From contig CAMCDQ010000013.1 of the NCBI GenBank assembly GCA_945873505.1, positions 1 through 47,993 on the forward strand: a DNA stretch of 47,993 bases, written 5' to 3'. Origin of the DNA: Chitinophaga pinensis (GTDB lineage Bacteria; Bacteroidota; Bacteroidia; Flavobacteriales; Flavobacteriaceae). Shown here in pieces: positions 14,424 through 23,711 of this stretch. Every line of letters begins with the position of its first letter. The first letter of the stretch is position 1. The notes beneath the pieces are model-generated. The model searched no databases, was not told the DNA's origin, and saw only the letters and a list, made by a program, of their open reading frames with translations. The translations under genes were made by a program, and so were the position numbers.

Positions 14424-15752
14424 TTATTCTAATTCCTTTTTGGTAATTACTTTATTCCAAACTTCGGTTCCTTGAACATCAAACAAGGTTAATTTTAGTT
14501 GACGGTTGTCTGAGTTTCCTGAAAAAGAGAGCGTTCCGAAATTATTCTGAGCATACAAACTTCCTTCAACTCTGTTTTTATTGACATCATCCTTGTAAGA
14601 ATTTCCGATTCCCGAGGTTAATGGCGAAACCGTCCAGTCGTATAAAGGATAGGCGCTTTCGCGATTTAGTTTTGATAATTCTGAAAAATGTCGGTCTCCG
14701 CTAAGAAATAAAACTCCTTTAATTTTATTTGCTTCAATTTCAGAAAGTAATTTTTGTTTTTCTTTCGGATAGGTTTCATAATTTTCGAATTTTGCTGCAG
14801 TGTTCAAAACCTGTCCTCCAATAACAATAATTTTAAATGGAGCATTCGAACTTGATAAAGCGTCAATCAACCATTCGAATTGTGCGTTTCCAAGTACGGT
14901 TCTTTCTCCTGTTAATCGGTCATTTGGGGATTTAAAAAACCGGTTGTCAAGTAAGAAAAATTGCGCATCTCCCCAGTTAAAAGTAGAATAAATGCCTTCC
15001 TTTTGATTTGAATCTGTTCCGTAGGTTTTGTTAGCCCAAAAGTCTTTAAACGCATTTTGAGTTTCATATTTATTATAAAAACTTCGATCTCCATCATTTG
15101 GACCAAAATCATGATCGTCCCAAATAGCAAAATTTTGTGTACAAGCTAATAAAGGCTGTATTTCTTTGATTGATCTTGTATGAGTATAGCGGTGATATAT
15201 TCCTGTTTTACTATCCCAATCGGCATCACGTAAATAGATGTTGTCGCCCCCCCAAATCATGATATTAGGTTTTTTAGTACTAATACTTTCAAATATTTGA
15301 TAACCACTTCCGTACCCTTTTCCAGGGCGGTCAAGTGCCATTTCATTGATATAGTTACAACTTCCAAATGCTACTGTAAAATCTGGAGCATTTTCTCTAA
15401 AAAGCCATATTTTCTTTGATGAAAAAGTAGTTTCGTAAGGCAATTCTATTTTTTTTTCATCAAAAAAAACATCGTAATGATATTGTTTACTTGGTTGTAA
15501 TTTATTTAAAACAATATGATTTGTAAATCCGTTACTGCTTTCTGATTTTTGAGTAGCCGATGAAAAAATTTCTTTTGGATTATTGATATCAAAATAATCT
15601 ATTCTAACACTGACTTCCTTGGTTGATTGCACCCAAATCATGGCTTCTTTCATTTCGCAATAGCCAACCATCGGGCCCGATTGCAGTAAATTATTTTGAG
15701 AAAACAAAGCCACAAATTGGAAAAAAAATAAGGTAAATAGTACTTTTTTCAT
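14424..15752 (-). CDS. PhoD-like metallophosphatase (alkaline phosphatase D family), secreted
   Basis: A 442-residue protein with an N-terminal signal peptide (MKKVLFTLFFFQFVALFSQ). An N-terminal Fn3-like domain (to about residue 115) is followed by the PhoD-like catalytic domain with metal-site blocks FGSCN, MIWGGDNIYLRDAD, WDDHDFGPNDGD, GGQVLN and LFLSGDRHFSEL. Family members are calcium- or iron-dependent phosphomonoesterases/diesterases of the periplasm or cell surface. No phosphate-regulation site was recognised. It is a single-gene unit flanked on both sides by remnants of the same broken gene, which suggests an insertion or duplication event here. Confidence 0.9.
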   Translation of the reverse strand: MKKVLFTLFFFQFVALFSQNNLLQSGPMVGYCEMKEAMIWVQSTKEVSVRIDYFDINNPKEIFSSATQKSESSNGFTNHIVLNKLQPSKQYHYDVFFDEKKIELPYETTFSSKKIWLFRENAPDFTVAFGSCNYINEMALDRPGKGYGSGYQIFESISTKKPNIMIWGGDNIYLRDADWDSKTGIYHRYTHTRSIKEIQPLLACTQNFAIWDDHDFGPNDGDRSFYNKYETQNAFKDFWANKTYGTDSNQKEGIYSTFNWGDAQFFLLDNRFFKSPNDRLTGERTVLGNAQFEWLIDALSSSNAPFKIIVIGGQVLNTAAKFENYETYPKEKQKLLSEIEANKIKGVLFLSGDRHFSELSKLNRESAYPLYDWTVSPLTSGIGNSYKDDVNKNRVEGSLYAQNNFGTLSFSGNSDNRQLKLTLFDVQGTEVWNKVITKKELE

Positions 15753-15830
15753 TTTAAAAATATTTTATACGAATTTACACCCTTAATATTATTTAAATGC
15801 AAATTTTAAATTAATAAATCATCTGATTTT

Positions 15831-16004
15831 TTAAAAATAAACCCTAACAAATGGTATCAATGCACTCGAGTAAACCCAATCCGTATCTTTGAAAAGCACA
15901 TTGTAGCGAACTCCCACTACCACATTTTCTGACCCATAGCCCGAATTGGATTTATCAACGAAATCATACGTACTCCATTTAGTTTTTAAAGCAATAGCTT
16001 TACT
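15831..16004 (-). pseudogene. Remnant of an outer-membrane-protein C-terminus, copy 2
   Basis: An open stretch of 57 codons between an in-frame stop (16005-16007) and a stop at 15831-15833 encodes a beta-strand-rich end: ENVVVGVRYNVLFKDTDWVY, then SSALIPFVRVYF. The final aromatic residue (F) is typical of an outer-membrane barrel C-terminus. No start codon or signal sequence is present. The remaining gap 16008-16150 is AT-rich. Confidence 0.65.
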
Positions 16005-16157
16005 TTATGAGAATAGTACCCCTGAAAATAAAATTAATAAAAATGACAAATTGATTTTTGAAACTGTTAAAAAGTACGATTTTCTCATTGATTTCAAAAT
16101 TTTGATTAATAAAACATAAAAGTATTCAAATTATTTAATATTATATTTCATTTATTG

Positions 16158-16165
16158 TACTTTTG
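16158..16165 (+). promoter_or_regulatory. -7 box TACTTTTG of sucA
   Basis: TACTTTTG matches TAnnTTTG and lies 37 bases before the sucA ATG. No TTG is present at the usual -33 distance. Confidence 0.5.
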
Positions 16166-16202
16166 CGTAACAATTTTACAAATCAGGACATTCAACAAAA
16201 TT

Positions 16203-18977
16203 ATGGATAGGTTTTCCTTTTTAAACGCAGCACACACAGATTTTTTTGCGCAACTATACGATCAATATTTAGAAAATCCCGATAGCGTGGAGCCATCGTG
16301 GAGAAGTTTTTTTCAAGGTTTCGACTTTGGAATTAGTTCTTCTAATGGAGATAGCACGACCGAAGTAACTCTTGGAACTTCTTCGGAAGGACAAGATTAT
16401 AGCGAAATTTCAGCAAAACTGCAAAAAGAATTTCAAGTTGTTAAGCTAATTGAAGCCTATAGAACAAGAGGACATTTGTTTACCAAAACAAATCCTGTTC
16501 GTGATAGAAGAACCTATTCCCCAACCTTAGAAATTGAAAATTACGGCTTAAGTCAATCCGACTTAAACACTGTTTTTGATGCTGCAAAAGTGATTAATAT
16601 AGACCCTTGTAGCTTATCAGATATTATAATTCACTTGGATAAAATCTACTGCCAATCTATCGGGGTAGAATATATGTATATCAGAAAACCTGAAGTAATT
16701 AATTGGATTCAAAATAAATTAGGCCTAAATGACAATACGCCAACGTTCACATCTGATGAAAAGAAAGTAATTTTAACCAAATTAAACGAAGCTGTTTCAT
16801 TCGAAAATTTCTTGCATACCAAATATGTAGGTCAAAAACGTTTTTCACTTGAAGGCGGAGAATCTATAATTGCAGGATTAGACGCATTAATTGAAGCTGC
16901 TGCCGAAAAAGGCGTGGAACAATTCGTAATGGGAATGGCACATCGTGGGCGTTTGAATATTTTGGCGAATATTTTCGGAAAATCAACTCAGGATATTTTC
17001 TCTGAATTTGATGGAAAAGATTACGATCAAGAGTATTTTGATGGCGATGTAAAATACCATTTGGGTTTAACTTCCGATAAAAAAACAAGAACTGGAAAAC
17101 ACATCAACTTAAATTTAGCACCAAATCCATCACATTTGGAAACTGTTGGAGCTGTAATTGAAGGAATTACCAGAGCAAAACAAGATAAATATTTTCCAGA
17201 CGATTTCTCGAAAGTATTGCCAATTGCCGTTCACGGTGATGCAGCAGTTGCCGGACAAGGAATTGTGTACGAAATTATTCAAATGGCAAAATTGGACGGC
17301 TACAAAACTGGCGGAACCATTCATATTGTCATTAATAATCAAGTTGGATTTACAACCAATTATTTAGACGCACGTTCTTCTACTTATTGTACCGATGTTG
17401 CAAAAGTTACCTTATCACCCGTTTTGCACGTAAATGCGGATGATACAGAAGCGGTTGTTCACGCCATGTTATTTGCATTGGATTACAGAATGCAGTTTGG
17501 AAGCGACGTATTTATCGATTTATTAGGATACCGAAAATACGGTCATAATGAAGGTGACGAACCTCGTTTTACGCAACCTTTATTATATAAAATCATTGCA
17601 AGTCATAAAAATCCAAGGGATATTTATACTGAAAAGTTGATTGAAGAAGGTGTAATTGATGCTAATTTTATCAAAACATTAGAAACAGCATACAAAGCAA
17701 AATTGGAAGTAAACTTAGAAGCATCTCGTAAAAAAGATTTGACTATCATTACGCCATTTATGCAAAACGAATGGTTGGGTTACGAACAAGTTACCAACGT
17801 TCAAATGCTTGAAAAATTCGACACTTCCTATCCAAAAGAAGGACTTACAAATATTGCCAATGCCGTTTGTAATTTGCCAGCAGACAAAAAGTTTATTAGT
17901 AAAATTCAAAAATTAATAAACGACAGAAAGACAATGTTCTTTGAAACAAACAAGTTAGATTGGTCTATGGCGGAACATTTGGCTTACGGTTCTCTTTTAC
18001 AAGAAGGTTTCAACGTTCGTATTTCTGGGCAAGATGTAGAACGCGGAACATTCTCTCACCGTCACGCTGTCGTGAAAGTAGAAAACTCCGAAGAAGAAGT
18101 AATTCTTCTTAATAATATTCAAGGAAAAACAGGAAAATTCAATATTTTCAATTCTCATTTGTCAGAATATGGCGTATTGGGATTTGATTATGGATATGCT
18201 TTGGCAAGTCCAAAAACATTGACCATTTGGGAAGCTCAATTTGGTGATTTCAGCAATGGATGCCAAATTATGTTAGACCAATATATTTCTTGTGGAGAAG
18301 ACAAATGGAACAACCAAAACGGAATTGTACTATTACTTCCTCACGGATATGAAAATCAAGGTGCCGAACATTCCTCTGCAAGAATGGAGCGTTATTTGCA
18401 ACTTTGTGCACGAAATAATATGTTCGTTGCCGATTGTTCAACACCTGCAAACTTTTACCATTTGTTGAGAAGACAAATGAAAACCAATTTCCGTAAACCG
18501 TTAATTGTGTTTACACCAAAAAGTTTGTTGCGTGATCCAAGAGTAGTTTCGCCAATTGAAGATTTCGAAAAAGGAAGTTTCCAAGAGACTTTTGACGATG
18601 AAACCGTAGATAAAGCAGCAGTAAAAACATTGGTTTTCTGCACCGGAAAATTCTATTACGATATCACTGCCGAAAGAGAAAATAATGAACGAAAAGACGT
18701 TGCCGTTGTTAGAATTGAACAATTATTCCCATTGCCAGTAGAACAATTAAAAGCCATTATCGCGAAATATCCAAACGCCGACGATTATGTTTGGGCGCAG
18801 GAAGAACCAAGAAACATGGGGGCTTACAGCTTTATGTTAATGAATTTCGACTTGGTGAAATGGAGATTGGCATCATTAAGAGCCTACGCCGCACCAGCAT
18901 CAGGAAGTTACACAAGAGCAAAACGTCGCCACGCAGATGCCATAAAAATGGTTTTTGACAAAAATTTATTTAGATAA
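16203..18977 (+). CDS. sucA: 2-oxoglutarate dehydrogenase E1 component
   Basis: A 924-residue thiamin-diphosphate enzyme that decarboxylates 2-oxoglutarate and passes succinyl to the lipoyl group of SucB. The start is MDRFSFLNAAHTDFFAQLYD, the usual N-terminal E2-binding helix; an in-frame extension to 16155 is rejected because it includes the promoter. Visible blocks are VEPSWRSFF, GMAHRGRLNILAN, HGDAAVAGQGIVYE (ThDP/metal region), INNQVGFTTN, HVNADDTEAVVHA, YRKYGHNEGDEPRFTQP and, in the C-terminal half, EAQFGDFSNGCQ and HGYENQGAEHSSARMERYLQ (shown in part). Length is normal. sucB follows after 82 bases that hold a hairpin repeat. Confidence 0.97.
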   Translation: MDRFSFLNAAHTDFFAQLYDQYLENPDSVEPSWRSFFQGFDFGISSSNGDSTTEVTLGTSSEGQDYSEISAKLQKEFQVVKLIEAYRTRGHLFTKTNPVRDRRTYSPTLEIENYGLSQSDLNTVFDAAKVINIDPCSLSDIIIHLDKIYCQSIGVEYMYIRKPEVINWIQNKLGLNDNTPTFTSDEKKVILTKLNEAVSFENFLHTKYVGQKRFSLEGGESIIAGLDALIEAAAEKGVEQFVMGMAHRGRLNILANIFGKSTQDIFSEFDGKDYDQEYFDGDVKYHLGLTSDKKTRTGKHINLNLAPNPSHLETVGAVIEGITRAKQDKYFPDDFSKVLPIAVHGDAAVAGQGIVYEIIQMAKLDGYKTGGTIHIVINNQVGFTTNYLDARSSTYCTDVAKVTLSPVLHVNADDTEAVVHAMLFALDYRMQFGSDVFIDLLGYRKYGHNEGDEPRFTQPLLYKIIASHKNPRDIYTEKLIEEGVIDANFIKTLETAYKAKLEVNLEASRKKDLTIITPFMQNEWLGYEQVTNVQMLEKFDTSYPKEGLTNIANAVCNLPADKKFISKIQKLINDRKTMFFETNKLDWSMAEHLAYGSLLQEGFNVRISGQDVERGTFSHRHAVVKVENSEEEVILLNNIQGKTGKFNIFNSHLSEYGVLGFDYGYALASPKTLTIWEAQFGDFSNGCQIMLDQYISCGEDKWNNQNGIVLLLPHGYENQGAEHSSARMERYLQLCARNNMFVADCSTPANFYHLLRRQMKTNFRKPLIVFTPKSLLRDPRVVSPIEDFEKGSFQETFDDETVDKAAVKTLVFCTGKFYYDITAERENNERKDVAVVRIEQLFPLPVEQLKAIIAKYPNADDYVWAQEEPRNMGAYSFMLMNFDLVKWRLASLRAYAAPASGSYTRAKRRHADAIKMVFDKNLFR

Positions 18978-18984
18978 GAAAATG

Positions 18985-19035
18985 GTTTAAAGTTTAAGGC
19001 TTAAAGTTTCTGTTGTAGAACTTTAAACTTTAAAC
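18985..19035. repeat. AT-rich hairpin repeat (TTTAAAGTTT family) between sucA and sucB
   Basis: GTTTAAAGTTT at 18985-18995 and AACTTTAAACTTTAAAC at 19019-19035 form a long inverted repeat. A closely related element fills the asnS/rpoN gap at 26480-26549. It is not followed by a U-run, so it is not an obvious terminator. Confidence 0.65.
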
Positions 19036-19059
19036 AATTCAAACATTAAACAAAAAATT

Positions 19060-20289
19060 ATGATTTTAGAAATGAAAGTTCCCTCGCCAGGCGAATCAAT
19101 TAAAGAAGTAGAAATTGCCACATGGTTAGTAAAAGATGGCGATTATGTAGAGAAAGACCAAGCCATTGCTGAGGTAGATTCTGATAAAGCAACCTTAGAA
19201 TTGCCAGCAGAAGCAAGTGGAATCATTACATTAAAGGCAGAAGAAGGCGATGCAGTTGCCGTTGGAGCAGTAGTTTGCCACATCGATACTGACGGAGCCC
19301 CCTCCGCCCCCAAAGGGGGAACTACTACAGAAGCTGTTGAAAAAGTTACTGAAGTAAAAAAAGAAGAAATTAAAGTGGCAGCAGTTGTTGTGCAAGCTCC
19401 CGCTTCGTATGCAACGGGAACGCCTTCACCAGCAGCAAGAAAAATATTAGACGAAAAAAACATACAACCTTCTGATATTATCGGAACAGGAAAAGACGGA
19501 AGAATTACTAAAGAGGACGCGGTAAACTCCGTTCCTTCTATGGGAACGCCAACAGGTGGTCCGCGAGGTTCTGAGAGAACAAAATTATCTATGTTACGTC
19601 GTAAAGTAGCGGAAAGATTGGTTGCTGCAAAAAATGACACGGCAATGTTAACTACTTTTAATGAAGTAAACATGACGCCAATTAACACCTTACGAAATGA
19701 ATACAAAGAGGCATTCAAAGCGAAACACGGTGGAATTGGACTTGGTTATATGTCGTTTTTTACAAAAGCGGTAACCAGAGCTTTGGCTTTATTCCCAGAT
19801 GTGAATTCCATGATGGATGGGGATTATAAAATTGCGTATGACTTTTGCGATATTTCAATAGCTGTTTCTGGTCCAAAAGGATTGATGGTTCCCGTAGTTC
19901 GTAACGCCGAAATTTTAACCTTCAAAGGAATTGAAGCCGACATAAAAAGATTAGCCATAAAAGCGCGTGACGGTCAAATTACCGTTGACGATATGACTGG
20001 CGGCACATTTACGATTACCAATGGCGGCGTTTTTGGAAGTATGTTGAGTACGCCAATAATCAACCCACCACAATCAGGAATTTTAGGAATGCACAATATT
20101 ATTGAGCGTCCAATTGCCGTAAATGGTAAAGTTGAAATTCACCCAATGATGTATGTTGCCTTATCGTATGACCACAGAATCATAGACGGACGTGAGTCGG
20201 TTGGGTTCTTAGTAGCCGTTAAAGAAGCGTTAGAAAACCCATTGGAATTATTGTGTGACAACAATCCTAAAAAAGCGTTTGAATTGTAA
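19060..20289 (+). CDS. sucB: 2-oxoglutarate dehydrogenase E2 (dihydrolipoyl succinyltransferase)
   Basis: A 409-residue E2 protein. The N-terminal lipoyl domain has the lipoylated lysine K43 in [14 protein letters not shown] flexible linker (about residues 78-115) follows, then the E3/E1-binding domain [13 protein letters not shown]...[13 protein letters not shown], then the catalytic domain with active-site [10 protein letters not shown] (His372, Asp376). It forms the core of the 2-oxoglutarate dehydrogenase complex with SucA; no E3 gene is in the window. The linker contains [11 protein letters not shown], encoded by a G/C-run repeat unit like those in the sulfur cluster, an in-frame insertion in a tolerant region. 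A strong terminator follows the gene. Confidence 0.96.
   Translation: MILEMKVPSPGESIKEVEIATWLVKDGDYVEKDQAIAEVDSDKATLELPAEASGIITLKAEEGDAVAVGAVVCHIDTDGAPSAPKGGTTTEAVEKVTEVKKEEIKVAAVVVQAPASYATGTPSPAARKILDEKNIQPSDIIGTGKDGRITKEDAVNSVPSMGTPTGGPRGSERTKLSMLRRKVAERLVAAKNDTAMLTTFNEVNMTPINTLRNEYKEAFKAKHGGIGLGYMSFFTKAVTRALALFPDVNSMMDGDYKIAYDFCDISIAVSGPKGLMVPVVRNAEILTFKGIEADIKRLAIKARDGQITVDDMTGGTFTITNGGVFGSMLSTPIINPPQSGILGMHNIIERPIAVNGKVEIHPMMYVALSYDHRIIDGRESVGFLVAVKEALENPLELLCDNNPKKAFEL
19296..19323. repeat. G/C-run repeat half-unit inside the sucB linker
   Basis: AGCCCCCTCCGCCCCCAAAG followed by GGGGAACT, within the sucB reading frame. It matches the terminal inverted repeat of 5711-5806 at nearly all positions. 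It encodes APSAPKGGT. Confidence 0.85.
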
Positions 20290-20311
20290 AAGTTAAAATA
20301 ACAATTTATAT

Positions 20312-20345
20312 AAATCCCGTTTAGTTTCTAAACGGGATTTTATTT
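20312..20345 (+). terminator. Intrinsic terminator after sucB
   Basis: AAATCCCGTTTAG-TTT-CTAAACGGGATTT, a 13-bp perfect stem with a 3-base loop, followed by T-rich sequence. It ends the sucAB transcript. Confidence 0.92.
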
Positions 20346-20350
20346 GTAAA

Positions 20351-20383
20351 TTGAATTCAAAACCAATCAAAATACTAACTTTG
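20351..20383 (+). promoter_or_regulatory. Promoter of tatD
   Basis: TTG (20351-20353), 22 bases, then TAACTTTG (20376-20383), a full match to the flavobacterial TTG-N17-23-TAnnTTTG consensus, 19 bases before the tatD ATG. Confidence 0.75.
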
Positions 20384-20402
20384 CATCGCTCAATTTATTA
20401 CT

Positions 20403-21170
20403 ATGATAATCACCGATACGCACACTCATTTATATGCTGAAGAATTCGACATTGATCGTGACGAAATGATGCTACGTGCCATAAATAAAGGAGTTACGCG
20501 TTTTTTTATCCCCGCCATTGATTCCAATTATATTCAAAAAATGTATGCTTTGGAAGCCAATTATCCCGAAAATGTGTTTTTAATGATGGGTTTGCACCCA
20601 ACGCATGTGAAAGACAATTATTTGGAAGAATTGCAAATGGTAGAACAGGAATTGGCATCAAGAAAATTTGTGGCTATTGGCGAAATCGGAATTGATTTGT
20701 ATTGGGATAAAACCCATCTCAAGGAACAACAACTTGCTTTTAGAAGACAAATTCAATTGGCAAAGCACTATAAATTACCAATCGTAATTCACTGTCGGGA
20801 TGCTTTTGATGAAATATTTGAAATTTTAGAAGAAGAAAAAGCAGCAGATTTATTTGGAATTTTTCATTGTTTTTCTGGCACACACAAGCAAGCATTACAA
20901 GCCATTTCGTATAACATGAAATTGGGAATTGGAGGAGTAGTCACTTTCAAAAACGGTAAAATTGACCAATTTATAAATCAAATCGACATAAAACATATTG
21001 TTTTGGAAACCGATTCGCCTTATTTGGCTCCAATTCCATTTCGAGGAAAAAGAAACGAAAGCAGTTATATTGTGAATGTGGTCGATAAATTAGCATCACT
21101 TTACGAGGTTTCATTGGAAGAAATAGCAACACAAACCACCGAAAACTCCAAAGCAGTTTTTGGGATTTAA
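20403..21170 (+). CDS. tatD: TatD-family metal-dependent hydrolase / DNase
   Basis: A 255-residue TIM-barrel amidohydrolase-type nuclease. Metal ligands are visible in DTHTHLY (His7, His9), the glutamate of AIGEIGIDLYWD, the histidines in IVIHCRDA and FHCFSGT, and the aspartate in LETDSPYLAP. TatD enzymes are magnesium-dependent 3'-5' exonucleases linked to DNA repair or quality control. The start ATG is 19 bases after a good promoter. The acyltransferase gene follows on the same strand after 61 bases. Confidence 0.94.
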   Translation: MIITDTHTHLYAEEFDIDRDEMMLRAINKGVTRFFIPAIDSNYIQKMYALEANYPENVFLMMGLHPTHVKDNYLEELQMVEQELASRKFVAIGEIGIDLYWDKTHLKEQQLAFRRQIQLAKHYKLPIVIHCRDAFDEIFEILEEEKAADLFGIFHCFSGTHKQALQAISYNMKLGIGGVVTFKNGKIDQFINQIDIKHIVLETDSPYLAPIPFRGKRNESSYIVNVVDKLASLYEVSLEEIATQTTENSKAVFGI

Positions 21171-21231
21171 TCCTATAAAAAGAATAAAATCGATAAAAAT
21201 TTCGTTCTTTTGTGAATAAAACCAAAACTAA

Positions 21232-22368
21232 ATGTCGAAATTCGATTCTATACGTCCCTTTTATGATGCAGAGATAAATGCAGGCATTCAAGATACTGTG
21301 AACCATCCGATGATGAAGGCATTAATGGATTTTACCTTTCCAGATGTTGATGATGTAGTTTGGAAAGAACAACTCAGAAAAACACATTCTATTCGGGATT
21401 TTCAGTGCAATTTTATTTATCATTCACTAAAAAAAGTATTAGAAAAAAGCTCGGAAGGACTTACAACTTCAGGTTTTGAGACTTTAGAAAAAAACACTTC
21501 CTATCTTTTTATTTCCAATCATCGTGATATTATATTAGATACTTCATTATTGAATGCCTGTTTGTTTGACAATGGTTTGGTGATGACAGCGTCTGCCATT
21601 GGTGACAATTTAGTAAAAAAAGCGTTCATGAATACGTTGGCAAAGATGAATAGAAATTTCTTGGTTCAACGAGGATTATCGCCAAGAGAATTGTTGCAAA
21701 GTTCCAAATTATTGGCCGAATATATTGCACAATTATTATTACGAGAAAACAGATCGGTTTGGATTGCACAGCGGGAAGGACGCACAAAAGACGGAAATGA
21801 CTCCACAAATCCTGGCGTTTTGAAAATGCTTGCGATGGGTTCAGACGAAGAAAATTTGATGGACTATTTTAAAAAAATTAAGGTCGTTCCAGTTTCCATT
21901 TCTTATGAATATGATCCTACCGATGCTTTAAAAATGCCTCAATTAATGGCTGAAGCCAACAATGAAATTTACGTTAAAGAAAAAAATGAAGATTTCACTA
22001 CGCTTTTAAGTGGTATTATGGGGCAAAAAAAGCACATCCATATTCATGTGGGAAAAGTCCTTGACTCAGAATTAGAAGTTATTGCAACTGAATTTGAAAA
22101 CTCCAATAAACAAATTCAGGCGTTGGCTCTAACTATTGACGAATCGATATTGAAAAGCTATAAATTGTGGCCAACGAATTACATTGCGTATGATATTTTG
22201 AATGAAACAAACGAATATTCTCATTTGTATTCGGAAAGTGAAAAATCACTTTTTGAGCGAAGATTAGACATGAGAATAGATAACTCCAATCCAATTGAGC
22301 TACAAAGCTTCTTGGCAATGTATGCCAATCCGGTAGTCAATAAAATGAAATTTTCAGATGCAATCTAA
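21232..22368 (+). CDS. Glycerolipid acyltransferase-like protein (PlsC/GPAT fold)
   Basis: A 378-residue protein with an acyltransferase core. The presumed catalytic block is FISNHRDIILDTSLL (about residues 91-105), and the substrate block is AQREGRTKDGNDSTNPGVLK. Known 1-acyl-glycerol-3-phosphate and glycerol-3-phosphate acyltransferases use H-x4-D, but here the spacing between His and the conserved Asp reads H-x5-D (or H-R-D). The long N- and C-terminal extensions also make it larger than a typical PlsC. It probably acts in membrane lipid synthesis at the inner membrane face. The stop overlaps the asparaginase start by 11 bases, so the two are co-translated. Confidence 0.82.
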   Translation: MSKFDSIRPFYDAEINAGIQDTVNHPMMKALMDFTFPDVDDVVWKEQLRKTHSIRDFQCNFIYHSLKKVLEKSSEGLTTSGFETLEKNTSYLFISNHRDIILDTSLLNACLFDNGLVMTASAIGDNLVKKAFMNTLAKMNRNFLVQRGLSPRELLQSSKLLAEYIAQLLLRENRSVWIAQREGRTKDGNDSTNPGVLKMLAMGSDEENLMDYFKKIKVVPVSISYEYDPTDALKMPQLMAEANNEIYVKEKNEDFTTLLSGIMGQKKHIHIHVGKVLDSELEVIATEFENSNKQIQALALTIDESILKSYKLWPTNYIAYDILNETNEYSHLYSESEKSLFERRLDMRIDNSNPIELQSFLAMYANPVVNKMKFSDAI

Positions 22369-23386
22369 AGTCAAAATACTTTTGATTTATACTGGTGGAA
22401 CCATTGGTATGATGAAAAATTTTGAAACGGGTGCTTTGCAAGCATTCAATTTCAGTAAATTATTGAATAAAATTCCCGAATTAAAACAGTTGGATTGTGA
22501 GATAGAAACTATTTCATTTGAAAAACCTATGGATTCCTCTAATATGAATTCAATACATTGGGTTAAAATCGCCAAAATAATTGAAAATAATTACGATTCT
22601 TTTGATGGATTTGTAGTTTTACATGGTTCAGATACCATGTCGTATTCGGCTTCAGCATTGAGTTTTATACTCGAAAACCTAAGTAAACCTGTTATTTTTA
22701 CTGGATCACAATTGCCCATTGGTGATTTGAGAACTGACGCCAAAGAAAATCTTATTACGGCAATTCAAATCGCTTCTTTACAATCTAAAAACAAAGCGGT
22801 AATTACCGAGGTTGGACTTTATTTTGAATACAAATTGTACCGAGGCAACAGAACTACAAAAATAAATGCGGAACATTTCAATGCTTTTGCATCGCCAAAT
22901 TATCCTGAATTGGCAGAATCTGGCGTGCATTTGAAAGTTAATACTCCGTTTTTATTGCCAAAATCAAGCACTAAAAAACTTAAAATAAATTCCAATTTAG
23001 ATACTGATGTAGCGGTAATAAAAATGTTTCCTGGAATCAATGAAACAGTTTTGTCTTCAATATTCAATATTCCAAACCTTAAAGGAATTATTTTAGAAAC
23101 ATACGGTTCAGGAAATGCCCCAACAGATGAATGGTTTATCTCACTTCTTAAAAAAGCCATTAAAAGCGGATTGCATATTATAAATGTAACGCAATGTTCC
23201 GGTGGAAGCGTAAGTATGGGACATTATGAAACAAGTACATTACTCAAGGAAATTGGAATAATTTCAGGAAAAGATATCACTACAGAAGCTGCAATTACGA
23301 AGTTAATGTACATGCTCGGACAAAATGTAGCTCCCAATGTTTTCAAAACCATATTTGAAACACCTATTAGAGGAGAATTATCATAA
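22358..23386 (+). CDS. ansA: Type I (cytoplasmic) L-asparaginase
   Basis: A 342-residue asparaginase without a signal peptide, hydrolysing asparagine to aspartate and ammonia. Catalytic motifs are LLIYTGGTIGMM (Thr near 12-15) and VVLHGSDTMSYSASAL (Asp92, Thr93), with the lysine in RTDAKENL. It lacks an export signal, which fits the cytoplasmic type I family. It overlaps the preceding acyltransferase gene by 11 bases. A tRNA-Ser gene follows 57 bases after the stop. Confidence 0.94.
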   Translation: MQSKVKILLIYTGGTIGMMKNFETGALQAFNFSKLLNKIPELKQLDCEIETISFEKPMDSSNMNSIHWVKIAKIIENNYDSFDGFVVLHGSDTMSYSASALSFILENLSKPVIFTGSQLPIGDLRTDAKENLITAIQIASLQSKNKAVITEVGLYFEYKLYRGNRTTKINAEHFNAFASPNYPELAESGVHLKVNTPFLLPKSSTKKLKINSNLDTDVAVIKMFPGINETVLSSIFNIPNLKGIILETYGSGNAPTDEWFISLLKKAIKSGLHIINVTQCSGGSVSMGHYETSTLLKEIGIISGKDITTEAAITKLMYMLGQNVAPNVFKTIFETPIRGELS

Positions 23387-23443
23387 TACCTAGACTTTAA
23401 CTTTCATAACCGATATTTTTTTTAGTTATTTGCAAACCCAAAT

Positions 23444-23528
23444 AGAGAGGTGGCCGAGTGGCTGAAGGCGCACGCTTGGAAAGCGTGTATATGGCAACAT
23501 ATCGAGGGTTCGAATCCCTTTCTCTCTG
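23444..23528 (+). tRNA. tRNA-Ser (GGA anticodon)
   Basis: A complete class II cloverleaf. Acceptor AGAGAGG pairs with TCTCTCT, D-arm GGCCGAGTGGCTGAAGGC, anticodon stem CACGC/GCGTG with loop TTGGAAA (GGA), a long variable arm around TATGGCAACATA, and T-arm with GGTTCGAATCC. The discriminator is G. CCA is not encoded. Confidence 0.97.
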
Positions 23529-23535
23529 CAATAAT

Positions 23536-23579
23536 AAACCCTAATATCTTAATTAATTGAGTTGTTAGGGTTTTTTTAT
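23536..23579 (+). terminator. Intrinsic terminator after tRNA-Ser
   Basis: AAACCCTAA (23536-23544) pairs with TTAGGGTTT (23565-23573), followed by T-rich sequence. The loop is about 20 bases. Confidence 0.75.
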
Positions 23580-23711
23580 TTTAGTATTTTTACGGTTTTC
23601 GACTTTTTAAAAATACATTAAACCATATAAATCACTCGCATTACATTAAAAATTTAATCATAATGATTTGAATTGCCTTTTTTTGTATCTTTAAACCCCA
23701 AAAAAAACACA

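Noticed and set aside
16155..16202. N-terminal extension of SucA
   Set aside because: It includes the -7 promoter box and lacks homology; MDRFSFLN is the usual start.
18985..19035. Transcription terminator between sucA and sucB
   Set aside because: The stem is almost pure A/T and no U-run follows; it matches a repeat family instead.
19143..19718. 191-codon minus-strand ORF opposite sucB
   Set aside because: It is antisense to a strongly conserved gene, with no signal or family match.
23673..23711. Upstream TTG start of the PorT-like protein
   Set aside because: It would put a polar stretch in front of a clean signal peptide that begins at 23712.
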